Assembly (NCBI GenBank): GCA_013176395.1
Contig: JABMLP010000009.1
Span: 806,001-870,000 of the forward strand
Reading direction: 5' to 3'
Length of the DNA stretch: 64,000 nt
Source of the DNA: Venturia oleaginea
Lineage: Eukaryota; Ascomycota; Dothideomycetes; Venturiales; Venturiaceae
In this document: positions 21,179 to 32,657 of the stretch, in pieces
Layout: the number at the start of each line of letters is the position of its first letter
How positions within the stretch are numbered: the first letter of the stretch is position 1
Program-made: the position numbers and the translations under genes
Notes under the pieces: generated by a model
What the model saw: only the letters and a program-made list of their open reading frames with translations
The model's database searches: none
What the model was told of the DNA's origin: nothing

Positions 21179-22789
21179 GAGGCTTACCTCGTAGCCCGGT
21201 CTTGACTTTCAACTTCTCTTTCCATTCTTCATTTCCTTTGATGGTTGCTATAGTTTGAAATTTTGCTCGGCTTATTTTCTTTTAATTCTTGTTGTTAGGC
21301 AATGCGCGGGTCTTGTTATATCTATTCTTTGTGTATTCTTTTGCAATCACTGGGCTGGACACACTATCCTTAATACCCCCAATTTGCTTAGACTCGCCAC
21401 CATCAACTTTTGTCTTCTTTTTTGTCATGTTGTTTGGATATTTGTATCAATCTCTTGGGAAGAAGAGAAAGGACCTCACCTTTGTTTGTGTATCTTGTAT
21501 ACTACCCATTTGGCGGGTGGAAGGACTATCGAGCGGAGGGACATGTACCACAACACGGGTGGGCGAATGTGTGAGGACAGAACGGGTTGAAAAGTCGTTG
21601 GGGAAATGGATGTCTGATTTCTTTGGTTGGAGGAGCGCGAGCGAGCCTTGATATGTGAATGTACTAATAGGCGGTTCTTGTCGACGGCGAACGAAAGTAA
21701 TCAGGTCGAAGTGATTATCATCGTTGGTCCCAAGCTTCTTCTTTTATTCGGAGCAGTGCATATGTTTGATGCTTACTTGTGGATATTAAGGTCTGTTTCT
21801 GTTTCTGTTTCTGTTTCTGGATTTACTTCTTGTTTCTTGCTTTGGGCTGTTCTGAATCAACACTCTGAGTGACGAGCCTCGTGAGTCACACCATGCGGCT
21901 TGATCTTTATTGAGAAAATACTTTTTTAGCAAAGCGGATATGCTCAAACTTGAAGGAATTATTCCGACATGAGCGGCGTGGATTACGACATGAGCGTCTT
22001 TTACGTTTGGTTGCGAAGTTGTAGAGTCAAAGGTTACACGCATCTTTTCTGGATGGATGGATGGATGAATGGGTAGAAGGGACTTTTTCGTGGACGGGAC
22101 GGGAGTTGATGATACTCTCCGTTGTGAGGTTTATTAGGTATTCTATTGGTCTGTTGGGATCTGGGTGATAAGATGGTATTTGTATGTTGGAATGGAAGGG
22201 GGAGTGGATTGGGGAGGTGGGATGGGATGGGATAGGATAGGATAGAGATAAGAGTTTGGATAGGAGGAAGGAAAGGTTTTAGAAGATAAGGGGGAGGGAG
22301 GGAAGGGGAGATGGAAGGAAGGAGGTAGAGGATTAACTAAGGATTGAATTAGTTATAAAAGGAAAGAAATAAGGGGTGATAATTTGAAGGCTGGAGTAAG
22401 ATAGCTTTATAGTCCCGGAGTCTTAGTTGCCCTAAAGTAAGTAAGTATTAGGCTATATATCGGTAATTTGTGGTATCTTGCACCAGCTACGTCGGTGTCT
22501 TTATATCCTCATCTTATCCCAGGGTATTATGCTTACTGTTAGTTAGATATCTATATCCGGAATTATCTTCAACTTATTCCCCAAGGCCACTAATTCATGT
22601 TGTAGAATAGTATCGCTTGAGTATTCCAAAGTCAGCACAGGTAACCCCATACTCTATTTCTCCGCGAGATAGATTACATTAAGAATCCCCGCACTCCATT
22701 CACTCCAAGAAAAGATAATCCGACCTTTATCTATAAATCCAGAGCCAGGCCAACGAAAACACAACGATCCTCTCCAAACCAACCCCGTC
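21179..22789. other. 3' region of nrd1 and gene-free DNA with simple repeats
   Basis: No credible gene in 1.6 kb. It holds the nrd1 3' untranslated region, a TTTCTG hexamer array at about 21790-21820, GGAT repeats near 22045-22070, and a strongly purine-rich tract at 22195-22370 (GGGATGGGATAGG-like). The last ~100 bp are the protease gene promoter. Confidence 0.5.
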
Positions 22790-24609
22790 ATGACCATTTC
22801 AATAGGAACATGGGCATTCCTAACCCTTCTAACAACCACCCTCGCAACCTCTATCCGTACAGGCTCAACATTCACCCTCCACCAAACCCCCCAAAACATT
22901 AACCCCCCCAACTCCTCCATCGCCTCAAAAATAAAAGCCCCCTACCTAAAATTCAACGTCGAAATCCCAGCCCTTCTCGAAAACGCAATTGTTCGTGATG
23001 TGCTGCCCGGAGTGGGACAAACGAGTATTTCTACTCAATCGGTGGATTATGATCAAGCTTATGGTGGGTGAGCCTCGTACTGTATACTGTCGATTACCTG
23101 TGATGATCTGGGAGTCTATCTTGATGATGGTGTGGTATGTGTGAGATGAGAGATTGGACTGACTGACGGAGGTGATAGTAACGAGAGTGAGGGTTGGGAA
23201 TCAGACGTTGTTGGTGAATATTGATAGTGGGTCTTCTGATTTGTATGTTTGTTTGTTCTTTGTTGCTGCTGTAGTGGGTATACGCGGATTTTTTCCCTTC
23301 TTTTGCCCTTTTTTCGTGGTGGTTTCGTTGTGTTGATCCCCCCCGCCTACCTTGGGTTCGAGGGATCATGGTACTTTGGTTTTCAGATTCTGTTACTTGA
23401 GGTTGAGATCGATGGGTTTCTGGCGAGGGCAATAGTGACTTTGCCGAAGACTCATCGATGTAGAACTTAAGTTGGAGATGATGAGTTCAATGTAGCTGCG
23501 CCGCGAGGGGTAAGGTAAATGGAATTGGACAAGCCACCTGCCTATATCCCCTCTCTGCGTGCCTCCAAGAGTCCAAGAACCACCCCCATCACAAGCATCC
23601 CTCAATCCCAGATTCAACTCTAAAATCCACCATCAATACCAAGTTTCAAATGCCCACCACACCTCCCTCTTCATCAAAACAAAAACCACCAATCTCCAGA
23701 AAAACCAAGCTCATCCCTCCCAGATGGGTCGTATCAACCCTCCTCCAACCACCCCTAATCAACCACCCCAGAAACCGAACATACGACCCCTCAACCTCCT
23801 CTGCCAAAAGAATAAATGGCTACACCTGGTCCACACTCTACGGCGACAGCAGCACAGCGACTGGCCCCGTCTACACCGACTCCGTAACCATCGGCTCCCT
23901 GACCGTCCCAACCCAATCCATCGGCGTCGCAACACAGATCTCTCCAAAACTGAGATACGACATGACACAAGATGGAATGATGGGTTTGGCGTCTAGTACG
24001 AGGAACAATATAAACCCAATCAAACAGAAAACCTGGTTCGAAAACATCATCCCCGAGCTTGCAAGACCGGTGTTTTGCACGGCGTTGAAGAGGAGAGAGG
24101 CGGGGACGTTTGATTTCGGGTTCGTTGATGCAAGGAAATTTGTCGGAGAGATGGTCTACGTACCTGTTCTCGATGGACCACAGTCGAAGGGGTATTGGGA
24201 TTTTCAAACCGTCGGGTTCGCGGTAGGTGATGGACCGATGCACGCCGCGGCGTTTCCTGCCATCGTCGATACGGGGTCAAGTCAATGGTACATGCCCAAG
24301 ACAATCGCCGAGGCATATTGGAAAGCGGTAAAAGGTGCTAGTGTAAAAAGTGGCTATGGATGGATTTTTCCTTGTGAGAGTACATTACCTGATATGACCA
24401 TTGTTGTGGCGGGAGGGAAGGTGGTTGTCAAGGGTTTGAATATGAATTACAAAACCATTCGAGCGGGGCTGTGTTGGGGAGGTATCCAAGCTGATATCAT
24501 GGAGTTTAGTATTTTCGGGGATGTGTTTATGAAGGGGTTGTATGTTGTTCATGAGGCTGGCGAAGGGGGGAAGGCGAAGAGGATTGGTTTTGCGCAGCAG
24601 GTTGGGTAG
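22790..24609 (+). CDS. Secreted pepsin-type aspartic protease, exon joins unresolved
   Basis: The first exon (ATG 22790) encodes a signal peptide (ISIGTWAFLTLLTTTLATS) and a propeptide ending near YDQAYGG. A block at 23181-23243 gives TRVRVGNQTLLVNIDSGSSD, the first catalytic Asp motif. From about 23770 to the stop at 24607-24609 the enzyme is clear: YGDSSTATG flap region, QKTWFENI, FDFGFVDARKF, the second Asp motif AIVDTGSSQWYMP, then FPCESTLPD and FGDVFMKGLYVV. This is the A1 (endothiapepsin-like) family, acting extracellularly at acid pH. I could not join exon 1 to the DSGSS block in frame, and 23245-23770 holds no clear exon between LW and the DPSTSSA segment. The gene may have an indel or be partly decayed. 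Confidence 0.65.
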
Positions 24610-25041
24610 AATCTGGTGCTCCTGTGGCCGCAGTGTAGACTTCTTTCGCTTCATGGATGATTTTGAGGCTGGAGTAGAGTAGTTGTGCGCCGCGTCTATC
24701 ACCAACGACAAATAAGCGATTAGACAGGCACCTTCATGATGTTGGTGTGATGTCTGAAGTCCAACTCGCGCGTTGAATCCCTCTGAAAGCCGATACCGGC
24801 CGGTCTTTCCTATGTACCTATGCCGTCTGTAAGCGCAACGACAACAGTAATCTCTTCCACGCGCCTTGTTGTACTTTCTCAATACTGACACCGAACATCT
24901 CAAATAGCTGATCAAGCCATAGCCTATCTTTGAGTTTCAGCTACGATACTTCTTCCTTATCAGAACCTAAGAGAAAGTAAAGAACCGACATATAGTCTCC
25001 ATCCAACTGCAGTCTTTAAATCATCAAACCTCATCACAAAA
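24610..25041. other. Intergenic, no gene seen
   Basis: Contains the 3' side of the protease gene and the promoter of the NmrA-like gene. A minus-strand open frame (24385-24915) is an antisense shadow of the protease end. Confidence 0.5.
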
Positions 25042-25959
25042 ATGCCAATCAAAACTGTTACACTCCTCGGCGCCGATGGCCGTCTAGGTCCAGCAGTCCT
25101 CACGGCTCTCGTTAAATCAAACATCAAAATCCAAGTCCTAAAACGAGAAGGCTCAAAATCAACAACAAAATACCCATCCGGTGTGATAGAAACCAGAATC
25201 CCTGACGACTTCCCACCATCATCTCTCGAATCAGCACTCAAAGGACAAGACGCAATCATCGTCACAATCCCCGGAACCAACACCTCTCTCCAAAAGAAAC
25301 TAGCCGACGCAGCAGTCAAAGCCGGCGTCACAAGATTCATTCCAGCAGATTTCGGAAGTGTCGATTCAGATTCGCAACGAGCGCGGGATTGGGTACCATT
25401 ATACATCGATAAATACGAATTACGGCAATATCTCCAAGTTCTCTCCAACAAGAATCCAAGTTTCTCATGGACAGCTATAGTTTGTGGGCACTTCTTCGAT
25501 TACGATCCTCTCTGGCTCCATATCGATATTGCGAACCGAAAGGCGGATATCCTTGATGCAGGAGATGTTCCCGCTTCAGCATGTACGATGGCTACGATTG
25601 GTCTTGCCACTGCGAATATTCTCGTCAAAGCAGACGATGAGCGAACGAAGAACACGACGTTGTATATTCAGAGTTTCTGCGCGACGCAAATGGAAATTAT
25701 CAAGTCTTTTGAGAAAGCCACGGGTGATAAGTTCGAGTTGAACAGGATTGATGGGATGAAGTTCGCAGAAGAAAAGATGAAGGAGATGAAGGCTGGGAAC
25801 AAGGCGGCAACAGAAGATGTAGTATGGGTCCTTGGTGCTTACGAAGCCGACTGGCGGCAGATGAAAGGGTTTGCGAATGAATTACTTGAGCTGAAAGAGG
25901 AGAGTCTAGATGATATCTGCAAAAATATCGTGGACGAACCAAGTAACAAGAAAATATAA
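25042..25959 (+). CDS. NmrA-like / isoflavone reductase-family oxidoreductase
   Basis: 305 residues, single exon. The N terminus is an NAD(P)-binding Rossmann fold of the atypical SDR group (VTLLGADGRLGPAVLTAL, a GxxGxxG loop at about 10-15), followed by QVLKREGS, a basic loop that would favour NADPH. VTRFIPADFGS at about residue 95 and the YELRQYL segment near 130 match the isoflavone reductase-like/NmrA family of fungi. In this family the conserved active-site Lys lies shortly after the PADFG motif; the candidate here is in YIDKYEL. These proteins reduce small aromatic or phenylpropanoid compounds, or act as redox-sensing regulators, and the sequence cannot say which. No neighbouring biosynthetic cluster is visible. 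Confidence 0.85.
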   Translation: MPIKTVTLLGADGRLGPAVLTALVKSNIKIQVLKREGSKSTTKYPSGVIETRIPDDFPPSSLESALKGQDAIIVTIPGTNTSLQKKLADAAVKAGVTRFIPADFGSVDSDSQRARDWVPLYIDKYELRQYLQVLSNKNPSFSWTAIVCGHFFDYDPLWLHIDIANRKADILDAGDVPASACTMATIGLATANILVKADDERTKNTTLYIQSFCATQMEIIKSFEKATGDKFELNRIDGMKFAEEKMKEMKAGNKAATEDVVWVLGAYEADWRQMKGFANELLELKEESLDDICKNIVDEPSNKKI

Positions 25960-26467
25960 GTTGAGAGCTTTAAACACATGTTAACCATGATAGATTAGAT
26001 TCAAACGAAGATAGAGCATAGACATCCATAAATCTTTTTACCTCAAGAATCTTTTATGCGTACCCGTAGAACAGCATCCTCTCAACTTGAGTCTCAAAGA
26101 TCCAGCGGCGACGTGGTGATCTGATACCTAGTGTTCATCGTGCAAGTGCCACATTTCCTTCAATCTCCATTACATTTCAACCTTCCATCCATCCAACCTC
26201 GCGGTTCCCCAAACCAACCAACCACCCAAATCGTTCCCATAAACCAATCTCATCAACAACAACAAACCCCTTCCCAACCCGCGACCCCGCACACCTCAAA
26301 ACGCCGTCCCACAGATGAATTGGCAACATCCACGCCTCCCAGAATTTAATAGCCTATGCTTAGTTATCCACCGAATTCCGTTTCGGACACACTGCAGATG
26401 AACCAGTAATACCTAGACACAGACCTAGGCATCGTCATACCCCAACAGTACATTCCCGCACCTTTCA

Positions 26468-27001
26468 TTGGCAACAAGGCGCAGGGAAAACCTCAACGCA
26501 CCTCCTCGACGAACACAAACACCGACTTCCCAAAGACCAGCCGATGAAAGATGTGCCTTACAAACTCACCACCTCATGAATAATCCCATTGCTTCTCCGA
26601 AACGAAAAGGCTGGAAGAATCACTCCACTCAACTCAACTCCACTCCCCTTCCCACCCCAGCCTTGCCTACCCAAGTCGTATACAACAACATCTCCCAAAT
26701 CTACAGCCTACTCATCCCACCTCCATCATGCGTAAAAAACGTCAAAATACAAGGGTACCCATTTTCCATTTCTTCAACATCACAATACAGCTTACCAGAC
26801 TCACTAGACATCCACAGACTCATGATTGATACTCCCTCATCGTCCCCTTCACTTCCTCTTGTTCTATCTAGCGTCCAGCCATCAAATATGCCACGCCCAT
26901 TTCTCTCTCCATCTCCGCCGTTGCCGATGAAGAGATCAAATCATGCCCGCCGCGCTCACACATCTCAGACGTCGGTGTTTGCAAAGACTGAGGGAAAGTA
27001 A
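26468..27001 (+). CDS. Doubtful Ser/Pro-rich open frame
   Basis: 177 codons rich in Pro, Ser, Thr and Arg with no domain I recognise. An overlapping minus-strand frame (26868-27200) is equally plausible at one end. The surrounding DNA (26000-27500) holds no other candidate. It may be a low-complexity by-product of C-rich DNA. Confidence 0.22.
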   Translation: MATRRRENLNAPPRRTQTPTSQRPADERCALQTHHLMNNPIASPKRKGWKNHSTQLNSTPLPTPALPTQVVYNNISQIYSLLIPPPSCVKNVKIQGYPFSISSTSQYSLPDSLDIHRLMIDTPSSSPSLPLVLSSVQPSNMPRPFLSPSPPLPMKRSNHARRAHTSQTSVFAKTEGK

Positions 27002-27577
27002 GAAAAGCCATGTTTTGAGCGTGAGGGGGTGTCTTGACGATGCGCGGCATATGCAGACGAGTTTGCCGGAGAGCCCGGGACGTCGGAGGCGCAGATGGGG
27101 ATGATTTGTCGGATTTACCTAGGTGGGTGTGGGGGAGAGGTGGAGATAGAGAGTACTGTGAAGTTAGTAGGAGACACGTCTCACAGCTTTCTTGAACCAT
27201 TGCAGAGGCCCGCTATTTGTTGAAAAAAACTAATTCATTGGTAGGGGTACTTAACTTCTCTGCCAGCAGCAATCATGACAAACGGAAAAAAGTACCTGTA
27301 GACAACTAATGATACAGACATGCACCAACCGCTCCGCTTCAAGGCCTGATCCAGCTAACACGAACGCCCTGCGTTCCATTCACAAAGGCCAAAAAAAGGG
27401 CCATCTAAGCAAAGCAATGCTTTTCCGGCTCACCAGTCAGCTGTCGTCGGAAGAAAAAAGGCCGCACCTTGACTAAAAGAGTACATGGGGACCCGAGTAC
27501 TTAGGGGGGTATGTGACTCCTTGGCAAAGATGAAATATACAAAATCCGGGCGCGACTGTGTTGAAAGAGATTAGCAT

Positions 27578-29024
27578 TCATGACGGGGTGATGAAATTCT
27601 TGAAAGTGGCGCCAATATCCCCACCTGCTTCGTCTGGGTAGACGTAGAAGGCCATAGCTATGATGATGTAGCTGTGGTTGCGTTAGCATTTACTCTTCTC
27701 AACTCGAATGGAAATACTCACGTTCCAAGGCACATGGCACCCTCAAGCCAATTGCTCTTGCCGTCCTGGATCAGGTAGTTGACGACCAGCACACTCAGGA
27801 AGAAGACGACAGTTTCGAAGCCTTGGAAATGTAGGGTCATTTGTCTGTCCATTATCCAACCCAAGATAACGAGGAATGGAGTGACAAAGATGGAGATCTG
27901 AAGAGAACTTCCGATCGCTACACCAATGGCCAGGTCCATTTTGCCCTTGTAAGCAACCACACATGCCGTGACGTGTTCTGCTGCATTTCCGACAATTGGT
28001 AGCAGAATGAGACCGATGAAGGTCTTGGAGATGTGGGCAGTTTCAACAATGGCGTCAATGCTATCCACGAGGTATTCGGCGCAGACGGCAACCATAAGCG
28101 TCACAAGTATAAGTGCCACACCTGCACTCCATGGCGACAAAATCTGACCCTCTTCCTCCTCATCCGCACCCTCCTGGTTCTCTTCATCGAACAGGTAGTG
28201 GTGAGTCTTGAGCTGGAAAAACAAGTACATGATGTATAGGATGAGGAGGATAATCGCGGTGCCGTGAGAGAGGAGGAGGATGCTGTCGTCGCGGTCGTGG
28301 TTATCCTTATTGCTCGTGGAGATGGCGGCGTACATGGTTGCGGGAATGATTAGGGAGGCGCTGGACACAGCCATGAGGGAAGACATAGCAGAGGCAATCG
28401 TAGCGTTAAACTTTTGCTCGCCGCCTCTGAAGCCACCAGCAAGGAAGCAGCACCCGAGAACCTGAATGCGCATTAGTATAGAGCTCGAAGTTCTACAGAT
28501 CGCAAAGACCTACAAGGAGAATATTGGAGAGAACACTGCCAAGCATGCTAGCTTGAACGATGCGAATCTCGTTGTTTTTGAGAGCGACGATACTGACCTG
28601 AGAGTCGGATTAGAACCATCTCAATGACAAACTTCCGTCTTGCTGTACATACGATAAGCTCGACCGCATTGCCAAACGATGCGTTCATCAGGCCTCCAAT
28701 GGTCTCTCCCAACTTAGCCGCAAGCTCCTCAGTCGCGAAACTGAGTAGTGATGCGAGAGGGACGATGGCAAAGAAGTTGAGGATGAAGACAGTTGTGGGG
28801 TTCCATTTCATTGCGCCAGCGATGATACCAATTGGGACGAAGACCAGAAGTACGTTGACATAGTTGCTGGCCAAAACCTGCCATGTCGTTCGCACAAAAC
28901 GAGCTGGGTATCTGACGAATGGTCTTGAGTCATCAGTGTGCCATTTTCCAGTATCTTGTGTCGCGGATCCATTAGAGTTTCTTCCTAGAAGCGGCGCGCT
29001 TTCGCCATTCGTTTGTTGGGGCAT
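27578..29024 (-). CDS. VCX1: Vacuolar Ca2+/H+ exchanger, VCX1/CAX type
   Basis: CaCA-superfamily antiporter that uses the vacuolar proton gradient to load Ca2+ (and often Mn2+) into the vacuole. Four exons fit in phase: 28653-29024, 28514-28597, 27722-28461 and 27578-27671, with introns of 55, 52 and 50 nt, giving 429 residues from MPQQTNGES. Two alpha repeats carry the signature motifs: [14 protein letters not shown] then [17 protein letters not shown], and [12 protein letters not shown] then [13 protein letters not shown]. An acidic loop ([14 protein letters not shown]) lies between the halves, as in other fungal CAX proteins. About 11 membrane segments are evident. The frame is open upstream from a TTG at 29078, so an additional 5' exon is possible. 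Confidence 0.93.
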
Positions 29025-30040
29025 TGGCAGCGGTCGGGTGCTCTTGCGACGACCTTCTTGGTGAAATATGCTTCTCAAGCTTGCTGTTACATTGGTAGGC
29101 GATTAGTTTTTGTAGGCGAACAGCGTATTTGGCGGAGGAGGAGTACAAGTCAGGATGAGGGATGAAAAGTTCTTGGATAGTGGCAGTGCAGATCAAGTGT
29201 AAGGTAAGAGTTCTGTTCCACGCGTGGAGGGTTGCGATGGCTGGTACGGATACCAAGCCTGTACCAAGGAGTGCGGTTTCAACGAGTCACCAGGACGTCA
29301 GGGACAGAAAGGGAGTCAATGCCAGGAATTGAGGCTGTCAATGGCAAGAATGTGTTGCTGGATGAGGGAGATGATACCAAGGAGAGATCAACACATACCC
29401 ATGATCACCTGTTAGTAGCTTGATGGAGAGCTTGATGATGAATGCCGCGTCTCGGGCTTGGCGAGGGGGAGGAAAGTACGATTAGTCGAACAGCAGACAG
29501 AGTAAGAGTCGTGAGAGTCCCTATCGGCTCGGGGTGTATCGCGGGAATTAAGGGAAAGCTCTGTTGGCGCAGCTCAGCGTCCTTTTGTTTCGTTGAAAAG
29601 TTGTCAGCAGGCTGCAGGCTGTAAAATATCGTAGCAGCTGCGTCATGCTCAGCCACCATTTGCTTGGCGGTCTAGTCGATTCGATGACTGGAATCGTGGA
29701 CGTGAATTATCTCGATTTGAAACCGCTAGACATCCATTGGGAATTGATTACCACAGTAACAGTACAATCATCTATCTGGACCTTCATCGGTGGCAGTCAA
29801 GAACACTGATGGGGAAGTCTCAAGGACATCAATTGAAATGATTTCGCGTACGCGATTACGCCTATGCATAATTATGTGTGAATGCACGAGAAAGCCTGCC
29901 GCCAAGTCCGATATGCCAGTGTATACAGCCCACGTCCAATGAGGAATCAATCAACTCCGAAAGATGCCACCACAGTAACGCCAAGTATCACGATGCTACA
30001 AATCTTTGACTCCGCCTAAACGCCAGGGAAAATAATCACA
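29025..30040. other. Upstream region of the exchanger gene, no gene called
   Basis: Short overlapping open frames on both strands (29224-29423, 29405-29659, 29768-29950) have no recognisable content. A non-coding first exon of the exchanger gene may lie here. Confidence 0.45.
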
Positions 30041-31842
30041 TCAACGTCTGCCACTGCCGATCTCATGAGTCCCCTCGGTTTTGATCGCTATCCTCCTACT
30101 TCCGCTATTGTACAACATCTCCAACGTCTTTTGCTTCTGACGTTCACGCACCTTCTTGAGATGCGCGTATGTGTCATCTAGCCCAGCAATCTGCTCTTCG
30201 ACTGAGAGGACATTGGAATCATTACTGCGGACAAGAGGGCTGACAAGCTTCTTTCGAAGTACTTCTAGGTTGCTCTTGAGTTGCAGTAGTTTGCCGTTGT
30301 GATCGAGAAGTATGCCCTTGTTTTGAACAGTGCGCTGACGGACGTTTACGAGCAATTGCTTGTTTTTGTCGAATTTCTTGAGACTTGATGCACGAGTGCC
30401 GATCACTCGAGCCCACAATGATCCGAGTAAAATATCTTCTTCGTGTTCTTGCTGGTCGGTTTCACGAATAACGCTGCGCTGTAGGTTGAGGAATTGTTGA
30501 TCGATTCTTTCGAACAAGCCAAAGAGTTTGATGGAATGCATCAGTTCGTTGTTGATGCTCTCTTCGAGAACTGTGAGGAATTCATCGAAAGTCCTTCGTA
30601 ATATGACGGCATTTCTCTGAGACGGCGTCTCACCTAGGACTTCTTTAACAACTCGCCCTAGAATAGTAGGCCCATCTGCTGATTCAAGGATCCCGATACG
30701 TGACAACAGGTTGTGTACATTGTCGAGGGCGGATGTCATTGATGTTGATGAAGCAGCTGGTTCGATAGTTTGCAGTCGGCGCTTTGCCCATTCCATTACA
30801 ATAAGGATACTAAGATAATATATCAGTATCAACTTTAACATAACTTTAAGACTTCTGCCACTTCAAACTCACCCATCCACATCGCCGTCTACATTGGCGA
30901 AAAAGCTCGTCAACTGGATCGCAAGTGTCTTCATACTCTCGCTCAAATCATCCAGCTCGCTAACAATAATCGGCGCCGATGTCATGTTCGTTGACCGAAT
31001 ACTCTCTCCCAAATCCCAGATTGCAACACTCGTCTCTTGTAGATCACTGATCTGCTGTACACCGTTCTCGGAATAATAGATCAACGGCTCGAACGTGCGC
31101 GCAATTTGTGTAGCCTTGAGCAGATCTGGTGTAGGCAGAGGTGTAGGAGGTCGAAACACCGATTTCACCAACGTCCAAGCCACGAAAGCGACTAGGAGCG
31201 ATTGCAGCGTTGTTCCAGTTGTCCGCGTCCGCGCTTTATATGTTTCTCTTATCCAGTCGAACATCGATGTGTAAGGGTCTGTCCTGTGCTGTACTTCGGC
31301 GCGCATCGCAAACCGGATATCTATAGTCCTTAATTAGCAGCGACCGCGTTGTTGAATATGAAATACCTACAACTCCCAGTCTGCTCTAGAGGTGGCATTG
31401 AGTTGTCTCTATCTTTGTTGCGCGCAGGAAAGCCTCCACCGAAAGGCTGCGGGTACTCCCGTCTTTCATACTCTGGACTTGCGCCTGGAGTATCTGCTGG
31501 TGTTTGTTTCGGCGGTGAAGCCGGTAGTGGAACGTTGGCCGGGAGAATCGTATCGTCGCCTTCTCCAGCGCTTTCGTACAAAGGACTCGCGCTATGCGAC
31601 AGTGATGCGCCCGGTGGAGGGAATCTGTGCTGTCTCAACCATCCACTGCTTCCTTTGCGCCATGCCGGAGGCGACCAAGGCGCCGACGAGCGTTCTGATT
31701 CTGCTTCCGATTCCTCTGAACGAAAGGCTGAATGTGTACTCCTAGAGGGATGGCCAAACATGGGCGACCGTTCGTTCTCAAAGTCCTCGAGGGAAGCCAT
31801 TAGCGAAGTGTTGTCGTAGTGGTCGTACATGTCGTCGTCCAT
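30041..31842 (-). CDS. Conserved-looking membrane-anchored coiled-coil protein
   Basis: Three exons, 31371-31842, 30873-31320 and 30041-30809, fit in phase (introns 50 and 63 nt) for 562 residues. The N terminus (MDDDMYDHYDNTSLM) is acidic, Ser/Pro-rich and probably cytosolic and disordered to about residue 155. One clear membrane segment follows, TTLQSLLVAFVAWTLVKSVF, near residue 185. The rest is mostly helical: ISDLQETSVAIWDLGESIRS and long heptad-like stretches (QLKSNLEVLRKKL, AHLKKVRERQKQ) up to a basic tail. I do not recognise the family. A type II-like tethered coiled coil at an internal membrane is the simplest inference. Exon phases make the gene model strong even though function is unknown. 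Confidence 0.8.
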
Positions 31843-32657
31843 GGCAAATGCGATGCGATATCAGGTTTGAAAGCTGGGTACACACGATACGATAACGAAG
31901 GTGTGGAGTTCAGATAAAGAATTGGGTCTCTTCTAGACTGGGCCAGCCTTTCGAGCAAGGCGCGTCTCCAGTCACTTGTTTGGAGGTGCACGTGTGGGGT
32001 AAATTCACTGGAGAAAGACAATGCGATTGCGGGTTGATGCCTAGGCAAGTGATTGAAAGAGTGTTTGGGATAGTTAACAGAGAGTATCGACCGTCGCGAC
32101 TGAAGCTCAACCCCTCGTTTTAGTCTAGTCGATTAGCAGCCATGATAATCGAGTGGCTGGGCGCCGGGAGAGTTTAGGTTGTGAGCTGGCAGCACCTGCA
32201 AGGGTCCATCGTGAACCCATTGGCGGAGAGTGTCCACTCCAAACTTAGTGGAATCCCAGAGAGAATATTCTGTGCGAAAAGAAAGAATATGCCTTCTTAG
32301 GAATGTCTCTTGGGTAAAAATAGGAATGTCCCTTGTGGTGTCTATTGCTAGCTTCACTCCGATATTGCAACGTCCTTTCGGAGGGCGTCCATTTTCTTTA
32401 CTTGATGCATTTGTGTTTACAGCAAACCTGAAACGATGGAATATCGCTCTGCCTCAAAGACGTGATTTATTCGATATGCACACCTTCTGAGCAGAGATTC
32501 AGCAAGCAAAAGGAAAAGGACCAACTAAAATTGGTATAAATGCTCGCTGGAACGCAAACCCCCAGCAGTCATCACCACCCCTCGCTCAAAATGCACAGAT
32601 CCAAGATATTATCATACACACGCCCCTCAGCTTACATGCCCAACCCCAGCCGAATCA
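31843..32657. other. Intergenic between convergent-free neighbours, no gene seen
   Basis: Holds the promoter of the coiled-coil gene on the left and the 3' region of ERG1 on the right. Open frames up to 86 codons on both strands lack recognisable content. Confidence 0.45.
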
